A stretch of 64,000 bases of DNA from PALSA-1006 sp041660815. Lineage in GTDB: Bacteria > Pseudomonadota > Gammaproteobacteria > Burkholderiales > Gallionellaceae. Positions 18,926 through 26,831 of this stretch are shown here, one piece after another (position 1 is the stretch's first letter; each line of letters starts with the position of its first letter). Under the pieces are notes generated by a model. The model was not told the origin of the DNA and searched no databases. It worked only from the letters and a program-made list of their open reading frames with translations. The DNA is taken from contig JBAZVN010000012.1 of assembly GCA_041660815.1 (NCBI GenBank), forward strand, positions 55,726 through 119,725. Reading direction: 5' to 3'. The translations under genes were made by a program, and so were the position numbers.

Positions 18926-19370
18926 TCAGGTCACGCTCGCGAGGCTCCAAAGCCCGTACATCAACATGACGCCAGTTGCGCTCATAGATGCTCAGCGCTT
19001 CCACCGGCGTTAATTCATCGGTGCCCTGCACTTGCCAGGCAAGTTGTTTGAGTTGGGGGTAATCGGCCAGACGAATGCGTGCAGGAATCCAACCTTTTCG
19101 ATCTTCATTATGAACTTCTGGCACAGCGACAGCGTGTGTGATGATACCGAAATCAATGTTGAGTGCCGCCATCGCGTTGAGGTACGCGCCCATTGTGACC
19201 GAGGGTTCACCGCGCTCAATACGGTGCAACGTCACACGCGACATGCCAGCCGCTTCCGCCGCTGTGGTAGCGCTAATCCGCAGTGCTTTGCGATGCGCGC
19301 GCATCTGACTGCCCAATGCGATGAGCTTGTCGGCGGCAGTGCTTGCAATAATAGGTGTGTTTGCTGGCAT
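18879..19370 (-). CDS. XRE-family HTH regulator, partner of the AbiEii-type gene
   Basis: 163 residues from the ATG at 19370. An XRE helix-turn-helix lies at about 20-75 (ISATTAAEAAGMSRVTLHRI). The C-terminal part (about 85-163) is of unknown fold. It overlaps the nucleotidyltransferase gene and precedes it, the order of an antitoxin/autorepressor. A good promoter sits directly upstream. Upstream in-frame starts are unlikely because they fall within that promoter. Confidence 0.75.
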   Translation of the reverse strand: MPANTPIIASTAADKLIALGSQMRAHRKALRISATTAAEAAGMSRVTLHRIERGEPSVTMGAYLNAMAALNIDFGIITHAVAVPEVHNEDRKGWIPARIRLADYPQLKQLAWQVQGTDELTPVEALSIYERNWRHVDVRALEPRERDLIEALRLGLGERGGIV

Positions 19371-19380
19371 AGTGTTTCTC

Positions 19381-19408
19381 ATTCTATGCAAATCTACAAT
19401 AATGTCAA
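19381..19408 (-). promoter_or_regulatory. Sigma-70 promoter of the HTH/nucleotidyltransferase operon
   Basis: On the minus strand: TTGACA (19408-19403), a 16-bp spacer, TAGAAT (19386-19381). Transcription would begin around 19374, only a few bases before the ATG at 19370, so the mRNA may be leaderless or nearly so. Confidence 0.65.
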
Positions 19409-19437
19409 GAATGAGATACACATTTCGAAGTTGCGTC

Positions 19438-19512
19438 GAATCAAGGGGGCGAGCCTTACAAACTACATTTAATTTTTCTAATGTAAAGCGTAAGGCCTGC
19501 CCCCATTGCTTC
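19438..19512. repeat. 75-bp palindromic repeat, copy 1
   Basis: Outer arms GGGGGCGAGCCTTAC and GTAAGGCCTGCCCCC pair with few mismatches, and an inner ACATT/AATGT stem sits between them, so the element forms a long hairpin. It is 72/75 identical to 20586-20660 in the same orientation. The size and symmetry resemble REP/MITE elements mobilised by IS200-like (RAYT) transposases; no such transposase is in the window. Confidence 0.85.
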
Positions 19513-19887
19513 CGCTTTTATGTAATTTGCGGCAAGCCCTGAGGTTTTTCGCATTTTACCTTGCTACCGCACCAGCCGGTAATTGGCGGGACAAACTCCG
19601 ATTGTTCGTTGAAAAACCCATATCCTGCTCGAAAATGCTAAAGCACTTTTATCCCCAATGGCTTTTCCTTTTAAAACTCGCCCAACTTCATTTACTCCTT
19701 GGCTAATATAAACATATCAATATAATCAATATGTTAGTAATTTACGCCAATTTGCTTGCGCTTTTTAAATGCCGCCCTGTAGAAGTCCGACAGGCTGCTA
19801 GCACCTTTAATTGTAGCGTCCCCAAATAATTAACAAGCCTCACTATGGTAGAGTGAGCAGCGATACCTAATCTCAATCGCACTTTCG
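19513..19887. other. Intergenic region between repeat copy 1 and the PIN pseudogene
   Basis: 375 bp, AT-rich, no convincing reading frame. It presumably contains the old promoter of the PIN/partner pair; nothing else could be assigned. Confidence 0.5.
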
Positions 19888-20320
19888 ATGAAAATATATT
19901 TAGACAACTGCATGTTTAACCGCCCCTTTGATGAGCAATCTCATCTTCGTATTCGGCTAGAAACCGAGGCAAAGCTTGCGATTCAAGAAGAAATTCGGCG
20001 GAAAACTTATCAACTGATTTAGTCCTATGTGCTTGACTATGAAAATAGTAAAAATCCGTTTCAGGAGCGCAAAGAACAAATTGTCAAATGGAAAAAATAT
20101 GCACTGGCCGATATTGAGGAAAATAGTGAGATTATCAACACCGCAAAATTGTTAAATCAGGATGGGTTCAAGAAAATGGATTCTTTGCATATTGCCTGCG
20201 CCGTTTCCGCCGAAGCTGAATATTTCCTAACCACCGATGACAAAGTGATAAAAAAGCAAATTCAGTCGGCATGATAAAAATTGTTGATCAGATTGACTTT
20301 ATTAAACAGGAAGTTCCATG
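19888..20320 (+). pseudogene. PIN-domain toxin (VapC-like), broken by a stop codon and a frameshift
   Basis: From ATG 19888 the product begins MKIYLDNCMFNRPFDEQ, the PIN-domain start with its first acidic residue. A TAG at 20020-20022 interrupts codon 45, where relatives as I recall them have Trp (TGG), so a single G-to-A change would explain it. The frame then continues through SYVLDYENSKNPF and KKMDSLHIACAVSAEAEYFLTTDD, which carry the later PIN acidic residues. It ends early at 20274. The missing C-terminus (KIVDQIDFIKQ) is in another frame at 20271-20321, indicating a second lesion near 20265-20272. Confidence 0.75.
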
Positions 20321-20509
20321 ATCACCGATACCGAAATTAAATTGAAAAGCATTCATCTACTCAGCACACATTTGGGCGATGTTGAGGCAGAAAGATTTAT
20401 CACACTCATCCAGCGTGAACCGTTTGATTACACAAAATGGCGGCAGACATTTGACGAGAATCTTTCTATTGAAGAAATCAGCCGTAATGCGATGTTGTTA
20501 AGAAAATAA
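20318..20509 (+). CDS. Small partner of the PIN toxin (putative antitoxin)
   Basis: 63 residues. No family name is certain, but small proteins of this type (start MITDTEIKLKSIHLL, then AERFITLIQREPFDYTKW, end SIEEISRNAMLLRK) are commonly encoded beside this PIN subfamily. It has no obvious DNA-binding motif. The start lies at the end of the displaced C-terminal frame of the PIN gene, so the pair was probably translationally coupled. The reading frame is intact although its toxin is broken. Confidence 0.5.
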   Translation: MITDTEIKLKSIHLLSTHLGDVEAERFITLIQREPFDYTKWRQTFDENLSIEEISRNAMLLRK

Positions 20510-20585
20510 CATGCGTCACAACATCAGCCCATCCACCCAAGCGTCTTCTTTATTTCGTTGAATTCAGGATCAAGGCGGTTTAGGA

Positions 20586-20660
20586 GAATCAAGGGGGCGG
20601 GCCTTACAAACTACATTTAATTCTTCTAATGTAAAGCGTAAGGCCTGGCCCCATTGCTTC
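20586..20660. repeat. 75-bp palindromic repeat, copy 2
   Basis: Same orientation as 19438-19512 with three differences, one of which shifts the outer stem (GGGGGCGGGCCTTAC / GTAAGGCCTGGCCCC). The two copies bracket the PIN pseudogene and its partner. It ends 4 bp from the stop codon of the minus-strand SEC-C gene and may act as its terminator. Confidence 0.85.
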
Positions 20661-20664
20661 TTCT

Positions 20665-22815
20665 TTAATTGCTGCCTAGGCAGCATTTTTTGTATTTCTT
20701 ACTGCTTCCGCAGATACAGGGATCATTTCTGCCTACCTTGCGTTTTGCGGGAGCCGTCCGTGCTTCAGCTAGTGATTTGTAGCCAGCCAACATTGATCTA
20801 GTAGCCTCATCCATCTTGTCAGACTGAACCCACGGATAGGCTAATTCGAGTCCAAATCGTGGCTGAGAATTATCTGGGTTTATGCAAATCCCAAACCAAC
20901 TCTTTGCCTTGCTAACATATTTTCTTTTCTCACAATGATTCCTAAGTTTTTCGGCAGCAACCCCGTCGTCATCAAAATTAAAGTGCATTGTTATGCCTGA
21001 GTCGGCTACCGCGATGGTTAAATCATGGTGATTTCTTTGGGCGATAGCTTTGCGAATCATTTCACCTATAGACTTGCCGAGATCAAGCAACGCATCTCCA
21101 CTCATGCATAGCAGGAGGAAGCCGAAATCGATAGTTACTGGATCTTCCATGTGTTCGATCTGCTCAAGCAGCTTCTTAACGGGAGATCTACCAAGCTTGG
21201 TTAGTATTCCAGATGGTGTATCAGCGCCAGGTGTGCCTGTTCGGCGAACCAGCATTGCTATATCAAGATCAGCCGAAATAGAGTCATCTAAGTACATCAT
21301 TGATAACTCATCCTCTACCCAGAGATTCTTTCTCAGGTGGTAACTCAATACAACAAGTTCATGGGTGGAAAATATCTTTTCGGAATAACCAACACGCCGA
21401 TTGACGTAGCTTAAAAAGTAAAGTGGTGAAGATAACATCTCGCACAATACGTCCAACAGAAATACGTCCATTACAAAGGGGAGCTTGATAACTTCTGTTT
21501 CCTCACTCTTTAAGAATTGACGCGCCTGAAATCCGAGTGCCGGATAGTGGTCTGAAACCACACAAAAAATATAGATTTCCTTGAAAGGAATTTTGAGATC
21601 AAGCAACTTTCCCGTGGCATCTCTAAAAACATATTCGGGTTGATTCAAGCATTTTGCACAGAGAAGACCTTGGTCATAGGAATCCTGAACGCTTTTCTTG
21701 AAGTCATCCTTAATCTGCAAGTCATTACCCTTGCGAGCCGCTATGGTTAATCGCTTGGTCTTGGCCTGAAGAATAATCGCTCGGTTAGCAAAGACGACAA
21801 GAACATCAATCTCTCCTATCTCATCTCGACCGGCCCCCCAAATATGTACGTTCTCGAATACTCTGGCCTCACCAAAAACTGAACGCAATCTCTCTGCAGA
21901 GTATTGCTCAAGAAAATCCCCTCTATTTTGCATGGCCTTATTAACATAGGCTTTGTCGGAAGCCATCCAGAAAAAAGGCGTTTCGTAAAAGGCCTCGTTT
22001 AGCGAGTAGTGCTGGAAGAGTAGAAAATCTTTGTCATTTAAGTTGATAAAAGGCGTCGCATTGGCTTGGTTAAAAGCATTAAGACTGTCGAATTGTTTAT
22101 TGCAGCCTGATGTAGGGTGGATAGAGAATGCTTTTAGGATTCTTTCGATTACTTCAATCGACAATCCTGTCTTGCGCGCAAAGTCATCACACGTTACTTT
22201 GAATGCGGGCAGCATCGACCATTGCTCGGGAGGTAATTGAACTATCGACGCACGCGTAGAAGCCAAAAGCTCAGTCTGTATCTCACTCGTTGCATTAACT
22301 ATTCTTTGTGCGTCAGCCAGTGAAAACCCCTTTTCTTTTTCAAACCAGTTCGCGTCGTTTGAATATTTACGGGGCGCCATCTCGCGGTACTGGAAGTCGT
22401 ATGCCGAGTCGCCAAAGTAGAAAATCGGCTCACGCATGGCTGCACCAGAAGAAAAAACGTCAACTCCGCGTTGTATCATTTCCATCGGATTTTCAAATCC
22501 ACTCCACCAAGAATTAGTCATGGTCTCGTGCAGCTCTTTCAACAGGGAGTCGGTCCTATCGATAAGAATTTGAAGCTCACTTGGGTGCGGAATCTCCAAA
22601 GCAAGTTCCTCTTTGCACATCAATCCGATGAGTGTGCTGAGTTCAGTTCTAATCAACGCTTCTTTAGATGATTGATGTTCAAAGTCTTTGGAGGTCAGCT
22701 TGTCTCTGTAATAAATAGTGTTATCTCGAAAGCATAGGAAGGCAATTACATGTGCATATCCTGTTGCTGTGCAAAGTATGGCTAGTTCGTTGAATACTTC
22801 TTCTTCTGAACGCAT
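20665..22815 (-). CDS. SEC-C motif protein with NERD-like nuclease domain
   Basis: 716 residues from the ATG at 22815, which has AGAGG 6 bp upstream. The middle (about 300-360) contains GEIDVLVVFANRAIILQAKTK, the E-x-D...Q-x-K pattern of NERD/PD-(D/E)xK nuclease-like domains. The C-terminus is a complete zinc-binding SEC-C motif (GRNDPCICGSSKKYKKCC). The N-terminal 280 residues are not recognised. Such proteins occur in defence patches, but the function is unknown. Confidence 0.7.
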   Translation of the reverse strand: MRSEEEVFNELAILCTATGYAHVIAFLCFRDNTIYYRDKLTSKDFEHQSSKEALIRTELSTLIGLMCKEELALEIPHPSELQILIDRTDSLLKELHETMTNSWWSGFENPMEMIQRGVDVFSSGAAMREPIFYFGDSAYDFQYREMAPRKYSNDANWFEKEKGFSLADAQRIVNATSEIQTELLASTRASIVQLPPEQWSMLPAFKVTCDDFARKTGLSIEVIERILKAFSIHPTSGCNKQFDSLNAFNQANATPFINLNDKDFLLFQHYSLNEAFYETPFFWMASDKAYVNKAMQNRGDFLEQYSAERLRSVFGEARVFENVHIWGAGRDEIGEIDVLVVFANRAIILQAKTKRLTIAARKGNDLQIKDDFKKSVQDSYDQGLLCAKCLNQPEYVFRDATGKLLDLKIPFKEIYIFCVVSDHYPALGFQARQFLKSEETEVIKLPFVMDVFLLDVLCEMLSSPLYFLSYVNRRVGYSEKIFSTHELVVLSYHLRKNLWVEDELSMMYLDDSISADLDIAMLVRRTGTPGADTPSGILTKLGRSPVKKLLEQIEHMEDPVTIDFGFLLLCMSGDALLDLGKSIGEMIRKAIAQRNHHDLTIAVADSGITMHFNFDDDGVAAEKLRNHCEKRKYVSKAKSWFGICINPDNSQPRFGLELAYPWVQSDKMDEATRSMLAGYKSLAEARTAPAKRKVGRNDPCICGSSKKYKKCCLGSN

Positions 22816-22869
22816 AGCAGCCTCTCGCAAAATCAGGACGGTTACAAATGAGGAATATTCGACTTTTTC

Positions 22870-23154
22870 CTAGGCAAAAATGCCTAGGTCAACTTGAGGA
22901 CAGTCCAAGATATTGTTTAAGTAATGGGAGCGCGATTTTTTGCAGTCATCTTCCCCCCCCAACCAAGCATCCGAAGTCAGCTGCCTCTTCAGCATAGGCA
23001 GCGTCTCTTCCAGCGCCAGTTTTTCCTTCTCGCGCCACAACTCATCGCCCAGTCCCTTCCTCATCATCTGTATTGGCGCACTGCCCTTGACCATGTTGTC
23101 CCAGAATTCGCTGGCGGAGAATGTGTTGGCGGGCTGGGTCATTTTTTCTCCCAC
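22870..23154 (-). CDS. Hypothetical protein, 94 residues
   Basis: Not recognised. A hydrophilic, charged protein with no membrane helix or metal motif. It overlaps the upstream ORF6N gene by 16 bp, which supports translation and co-expression. It could be the N-terminal remnant of a longer gene, because it ends just before a cctaggca/tgcctagg palindrome and the SEC-C gene start. Confidence 0.4.
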   Translation of the reverse strand: MGEKMTQPANTFSASEFWDNMVKGSAPIQMMRKGLGDELWREKEKLALEETLPMLKRQLTSDAWLGGEDDCKKSRSHYLNNILDCPQVDLGIFA

Positions 23155-23672
23155 GATGCAAAGCCGATGGGACGTTTCTTTTTATTTTCTGGCGGGCTCA
23201 TCAGATCGTGGATGGCTTCAAAGACAGCTTTAAAACGTATGTCGTATTTCTTTTCAAGGGCGGTGAGTTTTTTGGAAAGTTCGGCATTGGTGGCGAGCAT
23301 TTGTCGCAATCGCACAAAGGCACGCATGATCTCGATGTTGACTTGAATGGCGCGTTCGCTGTGCAGGACGCTGGAGAGCATGGCAACGCCTTGTTCGGTG
23401 AAGGCGTAGGGCAAGTATTTGGAGTGTTGTCCGCGCCCTGTCTTTAAGGTCACAATTTGTGACCTTAAAAGTACCCCTTCTTCTTCCGTAAGTTGGAACA
23501 TGAAGTCTTCCGGGAATCGCTCGATGTTGCGCTTGACTGCCTGGTTCAATATTTTCGGCTCGACTTCGTACAGTTCCGCCAGGTGCTGACTGAGCATGAC
23601 ACGCTGCCCTCGGATGAAGAACATCTTGGATTCGATCTGTGTTACAGATGCGATCATTTTTTCAGTAGGCAT
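23139..23672 (-). CDS. ORF6N-domain protein
   Basis: 177 residues. The first ~90 residues are a typical ORF6N DNA-binding domain (GQRVMLSQHLAELYEV, NIERFPEDFMFQLT), a domain found in phage and mobile-element proteins. The C-terminal half is a coiled coil (about 125-155) with a basic tail. Homologues are phage antirepressor-like or stand alone in accessory regions. It supports a mobile origin for the patch. Confidence 0.8.
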   Translation of the reverse strand: MPTEKMIASVTQIESKMFFIRGQRVMLSQHLAELYEVEPKILNQAVKRNIERFPEDFMFQLTEEEGVLLRSQIVTLKTGRGQHSKYLPYAFTEQGVAMLSSVLHSERAIQVNIEIMRAFVRLRQMLATNAELSKKLTALEKKYDIRFKAVFEAIHDLMSPPENKKKRPIGFASWEKK

Positions 23673-23999
23673 CGTGCAACATCTTCTGTAAAGGTCGTGC
23701 GGAATCTTGAATATTCGTCTTTTCGTATCTGTCGGCGACGAGGTTCCAAGCTTCGCAGGCAGAAAGCGGGTTCCGGATCATGAGACGTTTTTCTTGATTC
23801 TTTTATGGTCATAGGCATGATGCGTTCCCCTGAGATTGCTGCTGCGCAGTCTAGCAAAATTCATCAGCGACGGGGCGGCAGTATCTATCCGCCGCTTTAC
23901 AAATCTTTACCTTTCCCACAAACGCCAGCAACGGCCCGCTCTTAAAGTGACACCCAGCCGCCACACAGGGTGCGGCATCAACCAATCAAGGAGAATGAC
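23673..23999. other. Intergenic region upstream of the spy-like gene
   Basis: 327 bp. The clearest element is a CpxR-type box at 23896-23910, described separately. An open frame on the minus strand at 23654-23857 lacks a ribosome site and recognisable motifs and is not called. The region divides the AT-richer accessory patch from the GC-rich cpx-like module. Confidence 0.5.
23896..23910 (-). promoter_or_regulatory. CpxR-type binding box upstream of the spy-like gene
   Basis: TTTAC-N5-TTTAC on the plus strand, which on the minus strand is GTAAA-N5-GTAAA, the established CpxR consensus. It lies about 90 bp upstream of the spy-like start. The gene that follows and the next two (CpxR-like, CpxA-like) are the expected regulon members. 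Confidence 0.6.
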
Positions 24000-24599
24000 A
24001 TGAACGAACAAACCACTACCACGCAGGATTCGAACACCGTGAACAAAGACCGCTGCTGCGGCAGCAACGGGCATGAGCATCGTTGCCATGGCGGGCACCG
24101 CGGTCGCTGCATCGGCAAGGTGCTGGGCGTCATGCTGATGTTCGGCCTCGGTTTTTTTGCGGGCAAGTCGTTTGCCTGTGAGCCGGGTTTCGGGCATCAC
24201 GGCGGGCCGCAGGCATTCATGTCCGGCAAGCCGCTGGATGTGGAGCAGGCGAACAAGTTCGCGGACAAGCGCATGCAGCGCCTGCTGAAGGAGGTGAAGG
24301 CGAGCGATGCGCAAAAGGCGAAGGCCGGCGAGATCGTGAAGGCCTCGGTCGCCAAGGGTGCGCCGCTGGCCGATAAGATGCGCGACAACCATGTTCAGAT
24401 GCGCAAGCTGATGTCGGCGGCGACGCTGGACAAGGCGACTATCGAGGCTTTGCGTGCGGAGCAGATCAAGCTGGCGGATGAGGCAAGCAAGCTGATGACG
24501 CAGACCATGCAGGATGTGGCCGAAGTGTTGACCCCGGAGCAGCGCGCCAAGCTGGCCGATAAGATGGAGCAACGCCACGGCTGGCTGCATCACGATTGA
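24000..24599 (+). CDS. Spy/CpxP-family periplasmic protein
   Basis: 199 residues from the ATG at 24000, which has AAGGAG 6 bp upstream. A His/Cys-rich N-terminus (CCGSNGHEHRCHGGHRGRC) precedes one membrane anchor or signal helix (VLGVMLMFGLGFFAGKSF). The mature part is a helical LTxxQ-type fold (VLTPEQRAKLADKMEQRHG). Family members are stress-induced periplasmic chaperones or metal-stress proteins. The His/Cys cluster could bind metal on the cytoplasmic side, which is unusual for Spy. It sits directly before a CpxR/CpxA-like pair. Confidence 0.7.
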   Translation: MNEQTTTTQDSNTVNKDRCCGSNGHEHRCHGGHRGRCIGKVLGVMLMFGLGFFAGKSFACEPGFGHHGGPQAFMSGKPLDVEQANKFADKRMQRLLKEVKASDAQKAKAGEIVKASVAKGAPLADKMRDNHVQMRKLMSAATLDKATIEALRAEQIKLADEASKLMTQTMQDVAEVLTPEQRAKLADKMEQRHGWLHHD

Positions 24600-24627
24600 T
24601 ATTAAGTGTAGTACCTGCCCTGCAGCC

Positions 24628-24651
24628 GCCCCGCTTGGTATGATGCGGGGC
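24628..24651. terminator. Hairpin between the spy-like gene and the response regulator
   Basis: GCCCCGC and GCGGGGC form a 7-bp stem with a 10-nt loop, 29 bp after the spy-like stop. It has only a weak T-tract, so it may reduce rather than stop read-through into the regulator genes. Confidence 0.4.
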
Positions 24652-24670
24652 TATTAATTGGAGCTTTTAC

Positions 24671-25369
24671 ATGAACCACCATATCCTCATCATCGACGAC
24701 GACGAACGCTTGTGCACAATGTTGCAGCAGTATCTGGGCGATGCCGGATACCGGGTGGCCTCGCGCCATACCATCGCCGGCGGCTTGCAGGCTTTGAAGC
24801 AGGAAGACTTCGATGCGCTGGTGCTGGATCTGATGCTGCCGGACGGCGACGGGCTGGATGCCTGTCGTCAGTTGCGCGTGTTCAGTACCCTTCCGGTATT
24901 GATGCTCACCGCGCGCGGCGAGGCGATGGATCGTATCCTCGGGTTGGAGATGGGCGCGGACGATTATCTGCCCAAGCCGTTTGAGCCGCGCGAATTGCTG
25001 GCGCGGCTCAAAGCCATTCTGCGACGCGGCAAGGCGGGCAATGCCGATGTGCTGCGCTTCGGCAAGCTGGAGATCGACCGTGGCGCGCGGCAGGTGCGGG
25101 TGGATGGTGCGGCATGCGAGATAACTTCGTACCAGTTCGATTTGTTGCTGGCGCTGGCAGAGAAGCCGGGGCGGGTGATGAGCCGCGAACATCTTTTGGA
25201 TGCGGTGAAGGGCGAGCCGCTGGAGGCGTTTGACCGTTCCATCGACGTGCACATCTCGCGCATCCGCGCCGCCATCGAGGACGACCCGAAACATCCGCGC
25301 CGCATCATCACGCTGCGCGGTGCGGGTTATGTGTTCGCACGCAATCAGGATGGCGGGGAGGCGGCATGA
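24671..25369 (+). CDS. OmpR-family response regulator, CpxR-like
   Basis: 232 residues. The receiver domain (1-120) has the acidic pair IIDDDE, the phosphorylated Asp in LVLDLMLPDGDG, and Lys in YLPKPFEPREL. The block MLTARG-x4-DRILGLEMGADDYLPKPF is closely CpxR-like. A winged-helix DNA-binding domain follows (130-228, ending in TLRGAGYVF). GGAG precedes the ATG. The stop overlaps the kinase start by 4 bp. It is expected to bind GTAAA-N5-GTAAA sites such as 23896-23910. Confidence 0.88.
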   Translation: MNHHILIIDDDERLCTMLQQYLGDAGYRVASRHTIAGGLQALKQEDFDALVLDLMLPDGDGLDACRQLRVFSTLPVLMLTARGEAMDRILGLEMGADDYLPKPFEPRELLARLKAILRRGKAGNADVLRFGKLEIDRGARQVRVDGAACEITSYQFDLLLALAEKPGRVMSREHLLDAVKGEPLEAFDRSIDVHISRIRAAIEDDPKHPRRIITLRGAGYVFARNQDGGEAA

Positions 25370-26619
25370 GGAAGCTCTATTTCCAGATCTACATGGGGGT
25401 GATCGGCAGCATTGCGCTGCTGGTGGTGTTGGCGGGCGCGTTTTGGAAATATCAGGGCGAACATTCGCCGCAGAGCGAGGTGATGCGCACGGTGCGCGAT
25501 GTGATCGTGCTGGCGTTGCCCGCACCGGATGCGCCCGCCGCAGAGCAACAAAGCGTGCTGGAAAAACTGGCACGCCCCGCGTTGCCGCGCATCTCGCTGT
25601 ATTCCATCGACCGCAGATTGCTGGCACATGCGGGCACTCCGCTGATGGCTCCGCCGCCGGACGCGCGCGACAACGATTGGCTGCACCGCCACAGCCCCGA
25701 TTCGGCCTGGGCCATGCATCTGCCCGATGGGCGCTGGTTGCTGGCCCAACCGCAACATACGCCGCCGGGCATGCCGTTCCCGTTCATCATGATGCTGGTG
25801 TTGATCGGGCTGGTGGTCGCGGCGGTGGCTTATCCGGTGACGCGGCGCATGACGCGCCGTCTGGAAAATTTGCGGCAGGCGGTGGAGGCATTGGGCGAGG
25901 GCGATTTCAAGACCCGCGTTCCAACCAAGGGATGCGATGAGGTCTCTTCGCTGGCACGCAGTTTTAACCTGGCAGCGGAGCGTGTGGAGTCGCTGTTGCT
26001 GGCACACAAACAACTGCTGGCGAACGCCTCGCACGAGTTGCGTTCGCCGCTCACACGCATCCGACTGGCCTTGGAGTTGCAGGCGGAGCGCCCCGTGCCC
26101 GAGCTACAAAAAGAGTTGCGCCGTGACATCGCCGAGCTGGATCAGCTCATTGAGGAAATATTACTGGCGAGTCGTCTGGAGGCGACGCGCGAGCCGCTGC
26201 AAATGGCCGATGTCGATCTGGCGGCGCTGCTGGCCGAGGAGTGCGCGCGCAGCGATGCACGGTGCGAGGCGATGCCGCTGAACATCAAGGGTGATGATAG
26301 GCTATTGCGGCGCTTGTTGCGCAACCTGCTGGAGAACGCCAAGCGGCACGGCGGCGACGGGGTGCAGGCCAGCCTGACGCAGGATGCGGGCAAGGTCGTG
26401 ATCCGGGTGTGCGACAACGGCAAGGGTATCGCGGCGGAAGAACGCGAACGCATCTTCGAGCCGTTTTATCGTCCGGCTGGCAGCCGCGAGAAGGAAGGCA
26501 GTTACGGGCTGGGCTTGGCGCTGGTGCGGCAGATCGCCGGGCGGCACGGCGGCAGTGTGTCTTGCCTGCCGCGCGCGGAAGGCGGTGCGTGTTTCGAGGT
26601 AAGGTTACCGCTAGCTTGA
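25366..26619 (+). CDS. Sensor histidine kinase, CpxA-like
   Basis: 417 residues. Two membrane helices (about 6-28 and 140-162) enclose a short periplasmic sensor of about 110 residues. HAMP follows, then the H-box NASHELRSPLTRIR with the phosphorylated His, the N-box LLRNLLENAKRHG, and G-boxes DNGKGI and GLGLALVRQIAGRHGG. It pairs with the response regulator it overlaps. High GC compared with the flanks suggests that this three-gene unit has its own history. Confidence 0.88.
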   Translation: MRKLYFQIYMGVIGSIALLVVLAGAFWKYQGEHSPQSEVMRTVRDVIVLALPAPDAPAAEQQSVLEKLARPALPRISLYSIDRRLLAHAGTPLMAPPPDARDNDWLHRHSPDSAWAMHLPDGRWLLAQPQHTPPGMPFPFIMMLVLIGLVVAAVAYPVTRRMTRRLENLRQAVEALGEGDFKTRVPTKGCDEVSSLARSFNLAAERVESLLLAHKQLLANASHELRSPLTRIRLALELQAERPVPELQKELRRDIAELDQLIEEILLASRLEATREPLQMADVDLAALLAEECARSDARCEAMPLNIKGDDRLLRRLLRNLLENAKRHGGDGVQASLTQDAGKVVIRVCDNGKGIAAEERERIFEPFYRPAGSREKEGSYGLGLALVRQIAGRHGGSVSCLPRAEGGACFEVRLPLA

Positions 26620-26831
26620 CGATACATTCGGGCGATAATGCTGCCGAATATTTTCGGGACACTTCGATCATGCGGATACTAAAAGAGCATGCAATCCCAC
26701 AATCAAATAGTTAAATTTATCTATTTAATCAATTAGTTACTGTCATTTCTGGCGGCAACTAATTTTTTTCGCGCTCCTTCAAAGGAACCCAAGAAATACG
26801 ATCAGGAGCACATTTTGTAGATGCTACCGCA

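Noticed and set aside
23654..23857. 67-codon minus-strand frame upstream of the ORF6N gene.
   Set aside because: No ribosome site, Arg/Ser-rich without motifs, and it overlaps the ORF6N start region.
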